From: Archaeoglobus sp. UBA234
GTDB lineage: Archaea > Halobacteriota > Archaeoglobi > Archaeoglobales > Archaeoglobaceae
Direction of reading: 5' to 3'
DNA: 62,622 bases
Assembly: GCA_002494625.1 (NCBI GenBank)
Contig: DACH01000015.1
Coordinates: forward strand, 1 to 62,622
Every line of letters starts with the position of its first letter. Positions within the stretch are counted from its first letter, which is position 1. Positions 51,280 through 58,792 of the stretch are shown piece after piece. The translations under genes and the position numbers were made by a program. The notes beneath the pieces are model-generated. The model saw nothing but the letters and a program-made list of their open reading frames with translations. It was not told the DNA's origin and made no database searches.

Positions 51280-51426
51280 TTAAAAATTTTCTGTTTGGTA
51301 ACATTCTATGTAATGCTGTATTGCTTTGAAAAGCGCATATTTGGTTGAAGATTCTCCAGATTTTTTCTTCAGCCTAATAAGCTTTTCTGACTCCATTACT
51401 GTCTGGCAGTGTATCAGCTTTTCCAT
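51280..51426 (-). CDS. Small ribbon-helix-helix-like protein (48 residues), paralogue of 48372 product
   Basis: ATG at 51426, stop TAA at 51280. The sequence aligns without gaps to residues 1-46 of the 70-residue protein at 48372: QTVMESEKLIRLKKKSG versus QTVIEEEKLRELKRKTG, and ALFKAIQHYIEC versus SLMEAINHYLSC. The C-terminal helix of the longer paralogue is missing. A TATA-like catatattta lies about 30 nt upstream, so the transcript is leaderless or nearly so. It is followed by the zinc-ribbon gene, and both are probably made together as a small regulator pair. Confidence 0.72.
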   Translation of the reverse strand: MEKLIHCQTVMESEKLIRLKKKSGESSTKYALFKAIQHYIECYQTENF

Positions 51427-51559
51427 GGATGTATGCTGATTGAATTATTAATATAAGTTGCTAAATATATGATGATTAGGAAAAAAATTTTCGATAGTAC
51501 GTGAATAAATTAAAAATTTTACCTAAAAATAGAATTTGAAAATAATTTACCATGAGACT

Positions 51560-52507
51560 TTATTTGCCCAATCTCCTTAGTGTTTTTGCAGCAGAATTCC
51601 GTACAATCTTCTTCTCATCTTCAAGAAGTCTAAAAAGAGAGTCTTTTGCTCTTTTCAAAATTTCATCTTCAGCTTCAGAGAGCGCTTCAGCAGAAATGAA
51701 CCTCACAAACCACGAGTCATCCTCAAGTGCATCGATAAGCAGATCATACCTCCTCATCGATGCGAGCAAAACACATGCAGCCTCTCTAACTCTTCTGTTT
51801 CCCGAAATGAGGGCTTTATGTATGTACTCGGCAGTATTATCCAGTTTTGAAATTACCTCTGCAGCTACAATGCTTTTATCATCATAATCTTTAATCAGCT
51901 CAAAAAGAGAATTAGAAACCTCATCCTTTATTTCCCCCAGTACTTCAAGTATTCTGTCTTCTGTGGACTCATTCTTGCTCAGATGCTCCAGAAGAGATGG
52001 TATAATCCTGCTTCCAGCCTCAATTATCGCTCTTCCTGCACCGTAACTGACTTTCCAATCCTCACTTTTTAGAGCTTTCACCAGCGCCTCTGTAGCCTCC
52101 ACATTAGCCAGAGTAATCGCTGCAGCAGTCCTTACTCTCTGGCTTCTATCACTAAGAGCCTTTATTAGATGTTCCACAGCCTTCTCACCCAGTATCAGTC
52201 CGAGAGACCACACAGCAGCCATTCTAACCTTTTCCTCGTCATCAGAAAGGGCAAAAATCAATGGTTCCACCGCATCTTCTCCGATCTCTGATAGAGCAAG
52301 GACCACTCCCTCAACTACACTCTCATCACCATATCTCAACATTTCAAACAGTTCGGGTATGAAAAAATCTCCAAAAGCAGCAATTTTTCTGGCAGATTTC
52401 TTCTTTACATCTGGATCAGGAGACTTAAGGAGATTGAGGAGTTCCTTGAGTTCTTCATGATATGCGTTCTCCTCCTCGACCCTTTTTGAATTCTCGTTCA
52501 CCTGCAT
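51560..52507 (-). CDS. HEAT-repeat protein (PBS-lyase-like)
   Basis: 315-residue alpha-helical repeat protein. About eight to nine HEAT repeats of roughly 30 residues run from residue 15 to the end, with the usual ...VR.AAA.AL..IGD... pattern (for example VEPLIFALSDDEEKVRMAAVWSLGLILG and VEHLIKALSDRSQRVRTAAAITL). No catalytic residues are seen. Proteins of this type in archaea are generic scaffolds; phycobilisome-lyase annotations for them are misleading. Soluble and acidic. It stands alone on the minus strand, divergent from the DUF255 gene. Confidence 0.88.
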   Translation of the reverse strand: MQVNENSKRVEEENAYHEELKELLNLLKSPDPDVKKKSARKIAAFGDFFIPELFEMLRYGDESVVEGVVLALSEIGEDAVEPLIFALSDDEEKVRMAAVWSLGLILGEKAVEHLIKALSDRSQRVRTAAAITLANVEATEALVKALKSEDWKVSYGAGRAIIEAGSRIIPSLLEHLSKNESTEDRILEVLGEIKDEVSNSLFELIKDYDDKSIVAAEVISKLDNTAEYIHKALISGNRRVREAACVLLASMRRYDLLIDALEDDSWFVRFISAEALSEAEDEILKRAKDSLFRLLEDEKKIVRNSAAKTLRRLGK

Positions 52508-52682
52508 CTGTTACCTCTTTACAGCTTTACTGCTGGCTATGGGATTATCTATACTAAAACTTTTTTAATCTCACAATGTCTTATTTTAAGTTGATGTGTA
52601 AAATTAGTTCTTCTACCATCCAGGAATAATATTCAGGAATAGTTTTAAAGACTCAAAATCAAGAGTTCAAAAGTGTGATAAC

Positions 52683-54512
52683 ATGGGTGTTAAATGGTTT
52701 CCTTATAATAAAGAGACATTCGAGAAAGCCAGAAGAGAGGATAAGCCAGTACTGATTGATATTGGAGCCAAATGGTGTCACTGGTGTCATGTGATGGATA
52801 GAGAATCCTATAGTGATGCTGAAATAGCTTCCTTCCTGAATGAAAACTTCATCTGTATAAAAGTGGACAGAGATGAGATGCCCAATATAGACAGAATGTA
52901 TCAGGAGATCGTTTCATCCATCAGTGGTGAGGGTGGATGGCCACTGACAGTCTTTGCAACACCCGAGGGTAAGGTTTTCTATGGGGGGACATACTTTCCA
53001 AAAGAGGAAAGGTTCGGCAAACCACCTTTTTTAACTGTTCTGAAAGCCGTTCTCAATGCATACAAAAAAGAGAAGAAGAAAACACTGAGTCTTGCGTCGC
53101 AGATAATGGATGAGGTTGAGAAAAGATTGAAACAGACTAGCTTTTCAGATATTTCGGATAAAATTCTGGAAAAAGGAATTGATTCAATCCTATCTCTTGC
53201 AGATCCAGTTTATGGTGGGTTTGGCTTTGCCCAGAAGTTTCCAATGCCAACTGCAATCAGGTTTCTTTTATCTGTCAAAACCAGATTCGATGACAGCATT
53301 AAATTTGCTGATCATACCCTTGATGAGATGCAAGCATCCGGCATCCATGACCATATATTTGGTGGCTTTTTCCGCTACACAATTGACAGAGAGTGGATCA
53401 TACCCCACTTTGAGAAGATAATTTACGACAATGGAGAGCTTCTGATAAACTATTCCATAGCCTGCAGAATGGGTAAAAACTACGAAAAGGTTGCTGAAGG
53501 GATAGTGAGTTTTGCAAGGATGATGATGACCGAATCAGGCTTCTTCACATCCATAGATGCGGATTTCAGGGGTGTTGAAGGTGGATTTTACACATACAGC
53601 TATGATGAACTTGAAGAAGTGCTGGAGTATGAGGAGCTTAAAGCATTCGAACTTTTTTATGGGGTAACAAGAGATGGCGGCTTTCACGGAAGAAACCATC
53701 TGAGAATTATAGCTTCAAAGGAATCGGTTGCAGAGATGATGAACCTCGAGGTAGTCCAGCTTGATAACATACTTGAATCTGCAAAAGATAAGCTCAGAAA
53801 TTACAGGATGAGGTTTTTTAATGGACTGAACATCGACAGAAATGTCTATACATCGTATTCCTCAATCATGCTGTCTGGAATGTTTTATTTTGGATGCGTC
53901 TTTGAAAGAAACGATGTGATTGAGGAAGCTGAAAGAAAAATTAAAAAGATGCTTGAAAGGTTCGATGGAGTGCTTTACAGAAAGGATGAGATGGAAGGAT
54001 TGCTTGAAGATTATGCCTTCCTGAGCTCAGCACTCATTGATTGTTACACAGCAACGCAGAAAGATGAGTATTTGGAGATCGCATCTGAGATCATGAATGT
54101 AGCCATCAAGGAGTTCTACAGTGATGGTGTTTTCTCAGAAAAGACTGGAACTTCCAGTATCAACGACATAAACCATCGCTCACCGCTGACACAGATTATT
54201 CAGAACCTTACATCCTTGGGACATCTGATGGAAAACCAGGAATACATTGGATTTGCTGAGGAGCAGCTTAAAAAATATGCAGGGATAAAGCATGGATTGT
54301 TCGATGCAGGCTATCTGCTTGCTCTGCAAACCTACCTCGCTCCAATAATCGTTGAAGCTGACAGGGAAGAGCTTCTAATGCTCAGGAAGTACATCAACCA
54401 CAATATTATGGTGAGGGTGGGAGAAGGGAGCATTTGCTTTTCAGACAGGTGTTTGAAAGCAGACAGTGAAGAAATTGAAAGGTTACTGAGAAAAGAGTTA
54501 TTAATATCCTGA
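52683..54512 (+). CDS. DUF255 thioredoxin-domain protein (YyaL/SSP411-like)
   Basis: 609-residue cytosolic protein. The N-terminal thioredoxin-like domain (residues 1-160) opens KWFPYNKETFEKARREDKPV and has WCHWCHVMDRESY, the family's two-cysteine site, plus GEGGWPLTVFATPEGKVFYGGTYFP. The rest forms an (alpha/alpha)6-barrel like N-acylglucosamine 2-epimerases, with the HDHIFGGFFRYTIDREWIIPHFEKIIYDNGEL block. Family members are usually about 650-690 residues, so this is a little short at the C-terminus. Biochemical function is unknown. A TATA-like agttttaaa about 40 nt upstream and gtgata before the ATG are visible. Confidence 0.9.
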   Translation: MGVKWFPYNKETFEKARREDKPVLIDIGAKWCHWCHVMDRESYSDAEIASFLNENFICIKVDRDEMPNIDRMYQEIVSSISGEGGWPLTVFATPEGKVFYGGTYFPKEERFGKPPFLTVLKAVLNAYKKEKKKTLSLASQIMDEVEKRLKQTSFSDISDKILEKGIDSILSLADPVYGGFGFAQKFPMPTAIRFLLSVKTRFDDSIKFADHTLDEMQASGIHDHIFGGFFRYTIDREWIIPHFEKIIYDNGELLINYSIACRMGKNYEKVAEGIVSFARMMMTESGFFTSIDADFRGVEGGFYTYSYDELEEVLEYEELKAFELFYGVTRDGGFHGRNHLRIIASKESVAEMMNLEVVQLDNILESAKDKLRNYRMRFFNGLNIDRNVYTSYSSIMLSGMFYFGCVFERNDVIEEAERKIKKMLERFDGVLYRKDEMEGLLEDYAFLSSALIDCYTATQKDEYLEIASEIMNVAIKEFYSDGVFSEKTGTSSINDINHRSPLTQIIQNLTSLGHLMENQEYIGFAEEQLKKYAGIKHGLFDAGYLLALQTYLAPIIVEADREELLMLRKYINHNIMVRVGEGSICFSDRCLKADSEEIERLLRKELLIS

Positions 54513-54637
54513 TCTCACCATTTTACTCTCTTTTCTCCCGGAATATACTTTACTTAGTTCTGATCTGGAATAAAGGCTAAAAAAGTCTAAAAAAGAATCC
54601 AAAAAAGATTGAAACAACAAATATTTTAAAAAATGAA

Positions 54638-54961
54638 TCAACCGAAGAGGGCACCAAGACCTTCAATTGCCTCTTCTTCCTTCTTCTCTTCCTCTTCCTC
54701 TTCTTCCTCTTCTTCCTTCTTCTCTTCAGTAGCCTCTGCCGGTGCAGCTGCAACTGGAGCAGCGGCAGCAACTGGAGCAAAGCTTGCCTTCTCTATTGCC
54801 TCATTGATGTTCACATCTTCGAGAGCAGAAACAAGTGCCTTTACCCTCGCTTCATTCACTTCAACACCCGCAGCTTCAAGAACTGCTTTGATGTTCTCCT
54901 CAGTTATTTCCTTTCCGGCAGAATGCAACACTAAAGCAGCATATACGTACTCCATCTTCAT
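54638..54961 (-). CDS. rpl12p: Ribosomal protein L12/P1 (stalk)
   Basis: 107-residue archaeal stalk protein that recruits translation factors. The N-terminal dimerisation domain is EYVYAALVLHSAGKEITEENIKAVLEAAGVEV; an Ala-rich hinge follows, then an extreme Glu/Lys run and the factor-binding end EEEAIEGLGALFG, shared with L10. The start may be the ATG at 54961 or the one two codons later. Last gene of rpl1-rplP0-rpl12, 8 nt after rplP0. Its 3' end shares a 32-nt identical stretch with rplP0. Confidence 0.95.
   Translation of the reverse strand: MKMEYVYAALVLHSAGKEITEENIKAVLEAAGVEVNEARVKALVSALEDVNINEAIEKASFAPVAAAAPVAAAPAEATEEKKEEEEEEEEEEKKEEEAIEGLGALFG
54651..54682. repeat. 32-nt direct repeat, copy 1 (rpl12 3' end)
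   Basis: GCACCAAGACCTTCAATTGC and the 12 nt after it are identical here and at 54983-55014 in rplP0. The segment encodes the shared factor-binding C-terminus. Identity at synonymous sites suggests recent gene conversion or recombination between neighbours. Confidence 0.75.
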
Positions 54962-54969
54962 TACCTCCT

Positions 54970-55980
54970 TTATCCAAATAACGCACCAAGACCTTCAATT
55001 GCCTCTTCTTCCTTGCTTTCTTCTTCCTCTTCTTCTTCCTCTTTTTCTTCCACAACCTCCTCCTTCACTTCCTCAACCTTTTCTGGAGGTGGAGCTTGCT
55101 GAAGTTTTGAAGTTAACTCCTCATCGAGAGCATCTTCTGGCAGGTGGGATGCGAGTGCAAGCATATCAGAGTAAGCTTTCCCGATGAGATCCGATATCAC
55201 AGCACTTTCCAAGATTGCAGCGTTTATGGCAAGATTTCTCGCATCTCTGACAGCCTTGGCAATCAGTATTTCAGCAGTTTCAGGTGTGACATAAGCAGAG
55301 TTGACTGCGAGATTAATAGCCTTTGTGTAAGCCTCTGCAAACTGCTGTGAGACAGCTTCCACATCAATCCTCAGATCATCGGGTTTGAAAATTATCCCGC
55401 TTTCCAACAGAACCCTTGTATCAAGACCGAGCTTTACTGGCTTAATCTCAAGTAACTCAAGAGCCTTTGCAACCTCTGGTTTTACTTTCTCTCCAGCTTT
55501 AACAACAGTAACAGTATCCTTGATGACTATCTTCCCCTTCTCAATAGCAGCTGGGAGTCCGCCCATCTGAAGGTCACCCAGAACCGGACCGGGCGGGAAA
55601 GAAGTCGGGCCCTTCTCGACAACTACATCTTCAGGTGCAATCTGATTTGGCTTAAGCGGAGACGGCTCTTTTGTTTTTTCAAGCTCCTTGAATAGTTTAA
55701 AGGGATTGAGCTCTGATGCTACAAAAGCAACCTGGTCACCTAAGAATTCTGTAAGTTTTGAGAATTCTCCCTCACCCTCAACAGCCTTTTCGATAAGATT
55801 GTTTTTTACAACTTTCAGTTTAACTTTGTCTCTGAGTTCCCTTCTGATCTTCTGCATCTGACCTGCTGTCACACCCCTGAAACTCACAATTCCCACAACT
55901 GGATACTCTTTCAGGTATTTCCTGATTTCCTCAACATCTCTGAGCTTCCACTGCGGTATTGCTCCTTTCACAGCAGCCAT
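54970..55980 (-). CDS. rplP0: Ribosomal protein L10/P0 (stalk base)
   Basis: 336-residue acidic ribosomal protein P0, which anchors L12 dimers to 23S rRNA. The N-terminal rRNA-binding domain (IPQWKLRDVEEIRKYLKEYPVVGIVSFRGVTAGQMQKIRRELRD) is followed by the archaeal insertion (GPTSFPPGPVLGDLQMGGLP) and the helical spine that binds L12 (about 205-300); the Glu-rich tail ends EEEAIEGLGALFG. The start overlaps the rpl1 stop by 1 nt. Length and domains are normal for euryarchaea. Confidence 0.95.
   Translation of the reverse strand: MAAVKGAIPQWKLRDVEEIRKYLKEYPVVGIVSFRGVTAGQMQKIRRELRDKVKLKVVKNNLIEKAVEGEGEFSKLTEFLGDQVAFVASELNPFKLFKELEKTKEPSPLKPNQIAPEDVVVEKGPTSFPPGPVLGDLQMGGLPAAIEKGKIVIKDTVTVVKAGEKVKPEVAKALELLEIKPVKLGLDTRVLLESGIIFKPDDLRIDVEAVSQQFAEAYTKAINLAVNSAYVTPETAEILIAKAVRDARNLAINAAILESAVISDLIGKAYSDMLALASHLPEDALDEELTSKLQQAPPPEKVEEVKEEVVEEKEEEEEEEESKEEEAIEGLGALFG
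54983..55014. repeat. 32-nt direct repeat, copy 2 (rplP0 3' end)
   Basis: Exact copy of 54651-54682, 332 nt away, within the codons for the shared tail of P0. Confidence 0.75.
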
Positions 55981-56627
55981 TATATCACCCTCACAGCAGG
56001 ACCCATAGTTGTCTTAACATACACAGATTTCAGGTTGTTTACAGCGTTTTCGTATTTGTTTTCAACAAACTTCAGAATTTCAAGGATGTTATCAGAAATC
56101 ATATCAGAGTCAAGATCTTTTGTACCAACAGGAGCGTGAAAAGTCATTTTATCCCTTGTTCTTACCTTAACTGATTTCTTTAACCTTTTTATGATTGGTG
56201 TCGGGTCTGAAAGTGGTGGAATTGGCTGAGGTATTTTACCTCTTGGACCAAGAATCGGGCCAAGCTTTTTACCAATTTCAGGCATTAGAGGAGCTTCAGC
56301 AACAAAGAAATCCATCTCATTGGCAATTTTTCTCAACTTTCTCTTATCTTTTGCCAGTTCGTCTATATCATCAGGTGAGAAAACTGCATCAGCTCCTGCT
56401 TCTTTGGCTTTAAGGGCTGTATCACCCTTTGCAAAAACTGCCACCTTTCTTTCCTTCCCAAGACCATGTGGGAGCGTTATAAGAGCATCTATCCTGTTCT
56501 CTGGCTTCTTCATATCAAGATTTTTCAGATTCACTGCAATCTCTACTGTCTCCCTGAAATTTCTCTTCTTTGAGTTCTCTATTGCTTCTTCCACAGCTTT
56601 TTTTACCTTTTCCTTTTCCACAAGCAT
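55980..56627 (-). CDS. rpl1: Ribosomal protein L1
   Basis: 215-residue L1. The two-domain family pattern is visible: RNFRETVEIAVNLKNLDMKKPENRID with GLGKERKVAVFAKG, and PLMPEIGKKLGPILGPRGKIPQPIPP, the second domain's rRNA-binding loop; the end GPAVRVI completes domain I. I use ATG at 56627, which has GGTGGTGA just upstream; the frame could extend to GTG at 56636. A hairpin directly upstream is a candidate site for L1 autoregulation. rpl11, often first in this operon, is absent here. Confidence 0.95.
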   Translation of the reverse strand: MLVEKEKVKKAVEEAIENSKKRNFRETVEIAVNLKNLDMKKPENRIDALITLPHGLGKERKVAVFAKGDTALKAKEAGADAVFSPDDIDELAKDKRKLRKIANEMDFFVAEAPLMPEIGKKLGPILGPRGKIPQPIPPLSDPTPIIKRLKKSVKVRTRDKMTFHAPVGTKDLDSDMISDNILEILKFVENKYENAVNNLKSVYVKTTMGPAVRVI

Positions 56628-56635
56628 TTTCACCA

Positions 56636-56667
56636 CCGTAGTGCCCGCGGCTAAAAGCCTCCTACGG
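56636..56667 (-). promoter_or_regulatory. Candidate L1-binding leader hairpin of the rpl1-rplP0-rpl12 operon
   Basis: In the mRNA leader, CCGTAG (56662-56667) pairs perfectly with CTACGG (56636-56641); an inner GGCT/AGCC stem and a GC-rich asymmetric loop (CGCGGGCA) lie between them. The downstream arm runs into the ribosome-binding site GGTGGTGA. A TATA-like ttaatttaaaata at about 56707-56718 would start transcription near 56688, so the hairpin is in the leader. Resembles an rRNA mimic for L1 feedback; inferred. Confidence 0.5.
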
Positions 56668-56869
56668 GATTTTTTGAGCTGTATTAAATGCGGAAATCAA
56701 ATAGGTATTTTAAATTAACGGTGCGTCTGAATCGCTTATTTGAACCGAAAAGTGAGGCGTGGCAGGGAATTTAAATCTGTCGATTTATTGAAAATAGGCT
56801 CATTCTTATGAGGTGAAAGTGAGATAGGGGGAGTAACCTTTAAGTATGTTATCCTACTACTAAAAATTT

Positions 56870-57109
56870 ATGGGTGATATAACTCCAGATAGGGTTGTTG
56901 ACTGTCTTGGATTGTTCTGCCCCGAACCAGTGTTAAGAACAAGAAAGGAGATCGAGAATATCAGTGTAGGGGGGATTCTTAAAGTAATTGCCGATGACCC
57001 ATCCTCTGAGGAGGATATAAAAGCATGGGCAAAACATACTGGACATGAGCTGATTAGAGTGGAAAAGGTGAGCCGTGAGTTTCATTTCTATATAAGGCGA
57101 GTTAAATAA
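56870..57109 (+). CDS. TusA/SirA-family sulfur-carrier protein
   Basis: 79-residue TusA-family protein with the persulfide cysteine in DCLGLFCPEPVLRTRKEI (the conserved CPxP, Cys near residue 18) and a normal two-layer sandwich length. TusA proteins relay sulfur from desulfurases to tRNA thiolation or cofactor synthesis. A TATA-like ctttaagta about 25 nt upstream suggests a leaderless start. It is 45 nt upstream of the cysteine desulfurase-like gene and probably co-transcribed with it and iscU. Confidence 0.92.
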   Translation: MGDITPDRVVDCLGLFCPEPVLRTRKEIENISVGGILKVIADDPSSEEDIKAWAKHTGHELIRVEKVSREFHFYIRRVK

Positions 57110-57154
57110 AGATGAATAGAGATGAATAAAAGAGGGGTAAAAGAGGGAGGATTT

Positions 57155-58318
57155 ATGGCTTATTTTGACTATGCAAGTGGCTGTCCCGTTGATAGGAGGG
57201 TCATAGATGCGATGATACCTTACATGATTGATGTGATAGGAAATCCATCATCCGTTCACTCAATGGGTCTAAAAGCAAGGTCAGCCCTTGATGAGGCAAG
57301 AGGAAAGATTTTGAGATTAATTGGAACAGAAGATGGAGAAATCATTTTCACTTCAGGAGCAACAGAGGCAAATAATCTTGCAATAATAGGTTTTGGAATG
57401 CGGAACAGAGGAAAGGGAAAACACATCATATCTTCCTCCATAGAACACATGTCTGTTATAAACTCATGCAAGGTTCTTCAGAAAAACGGGTTTGATGTCA
57501 CATACATTCCGGTAGATAGAAATGGAATTGTGAGGGTTGATGAGCTGGAAGAAAGCATAAGAGAAGATACAATCCTCATTACTGTTCAGCATGCAAACAA
57601 TGAAATCGGCACAATTCAGCCAGTAGAGGAAATTGGTGAGATTGCAAGGGAAAAAGGAATAGTCTTCCATGTAGATGCTACAGCTTCACTGGGTAAAATC
57701 AATGTTAATGCAGACAGAATGAATGCCGATATGATTACACTTTCATCAAACGATATATACGGACCGAGAGGTGTTGGAGGGCTTTTCATAAGGAAAGGTG
57801 TAAGAGTGCAGCCTATAATTGTCGGAGGGGGACAGGAAAAAGGGTACAGGAGCGGGACTGAGAATGTCCCGGGGATTGTTGGCTTCGGTGTTGCTGCTGA
57901 AATTACCGAAAAAGAGTACAGAGAGGAGGCTAAGAGGGAAGAGAAGTTGAGAGATGAGATAATAAGAAGAATGCTCGAAATCGAGGATACATACCTCAAT
58001 GGCCATCCTGAGCTGAGACTTCCCAACAATGTGAATGTGAGGTTCAGCTATATTGAGGGTGAGTCTCTAGTTCTCAGTCTTGATATGGAGGGAATATATG
58101 CATCAACAGCATCTGCCTGCACATCTAAAACCCTCCAACCAAGCCATGTTTTGATGGCATGCGGACTTAAACATGAAGAGGCTCATGGTTCTCTCCTTTT
58201 CACCCTTGGAAAGGAGACCACTGAAAAAGATGTTGACAGGTTGATGGAAGTTCTCCCAATGGTGGTTGAAAAACTGAGAAAGATGTCTCCTCTCTACAAA
58301 AAAAAGAAAGGTGGTTGA
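57155..58318 (+). CDS. iscS: IscS-like cysteine desulfurase lacking the PLP-binding lysine
   Basis: 387-residue class V aminotransferase-fold protein. Start ATG at 57155 has gggagg upstream and begins AYFDYASGCPVD; the frame could extend to 57122. The catalytic cysteine is present (Cys322 in TASACTSKTLQPSH), and the PLP-phosphate site GATEANN and the VDATASLGKI strand look normal. However, the segment that normally reads SxHKxxGPKG is SSNDIYGPRG, so the Schiff-base lysine is replaced by Asp200. The Archaeoglobus fulgidus homologue is known to lack this lysine and to form an IscU complex. Overlaps iscU by a few nt at its end. Confidence 0.93.
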   Translation: MAYFDYASGCPVDRRVIDAMIPYMIDVIGNPSSVHSMGLKARSALDEARGKILRLIGTEDGEIIFTSGATEANNLAIIGFGMRNRGKGKHIISSSIEHMSVINSCKVLQKNGFDVTYIPVDRNGIVRVDELEESIREDTILITVQHANNEIGTIQPVEEIGEIAREKGIVFHVDATASLGKINVNADRMNADMITLSSNDIYGPRGVGGLFIRKGVRVQPIIVGGGQEKGYRSGTENVPGIVGFGVAAEITEKEYREEAKREEKLRDEIIRRMLEIEDTYLNGHPELRLPNNVNVRFSYIEGESLVLSLDMEGIYASTASACTSKTLQPSHVLMACGLKHEEAHGSLLFTLGKETTEKDVDRLMEVLPMVVEKLRKMSPLYKKKKGG

Positions 58319-58320
58319 GT

Positions 58321-58782
58321 ATGTATACAGAAAAGGTTATGGAACATTTCAGGAATCCCAGAAATGTTGGCGAGATCGAGGATGCCGACGGAGTTGGGCA
58401 GGTTGGAAATCCCGTCTGTGGGGATTTGATGAAAATCACGATAAAGGTGGATAATGATAGAATTTCAGACATCAAATTTCAGACCTTTGGATGTGGAGCA
58501 GCAATAGCAACAAGCTCAATTGTTACTGAGCTTGCCAAGGGGCTTACCATTGAGGAGGCTCTCAAAATTTCCAGGCAAAGTGTTGCAGAGGCTCTCGGTG
58601 GTCTCCCACCACAGAAAATGCACTGTTCAAACCTTGCAGCAGATGGTCTGAGAAGAGCAATTGTGGATTATCTTAGAAGGAATGATAGAATAGACAGAAT
58701 AAAGGAGCTTGGACTGGAAAAAGAGCTCGAAAAAATGGAAAAAGGAGAAATGGATGATCACGGAGAGCTCTGTGAAGCTTGA
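58321..58782 (+). CDS. iscU: Iron-sulfur cluster scaffold IscU
   Basis: 153-residue IscU. Cluster ligands Cys33 and Asp35 lie in GNPVCGDLM; the second cysteine is in FGCGAAIATSS and the third in KMHCSNLAADG. Asp35 matches the position whose mutation stabilises clusters in A. fulgidus IscU. The C-terminal helix is longer and charged (LGLEKELEKMEKGEMDDHGELCEA) and ends with an extra Cys. I use ATG at 58321, with GGTGG upstream, rather than TTG at 58315. It lies a few nt after the IscS-like gene, making tusA-iscS-iscU one unit. Convergent with lysA. Confidence 0.94.
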   Translation: MYTEKVMEHFRNPRNVGEIEDADGVGQVGNPVCGDLMKITIKVDNDRISDIKFQTFGCGAAIATSSIVTELAKGLTIEEALKISRQSVAEALGGLPPQKMHCSNLAADGLRRAIVDYLRRNDRIDRIKELGLEKELEKMEKGEMDDHGELCEA

Positions 58783-58792
58783 TTGTGAAAAA

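Noticed and set aside
57122..57154. Upstream start of the desulfurase gene at 57122
   Set aside because: The 11 extra codons are charged and unlike the family, and a better ribosome-binding site precedes ATG 57155.
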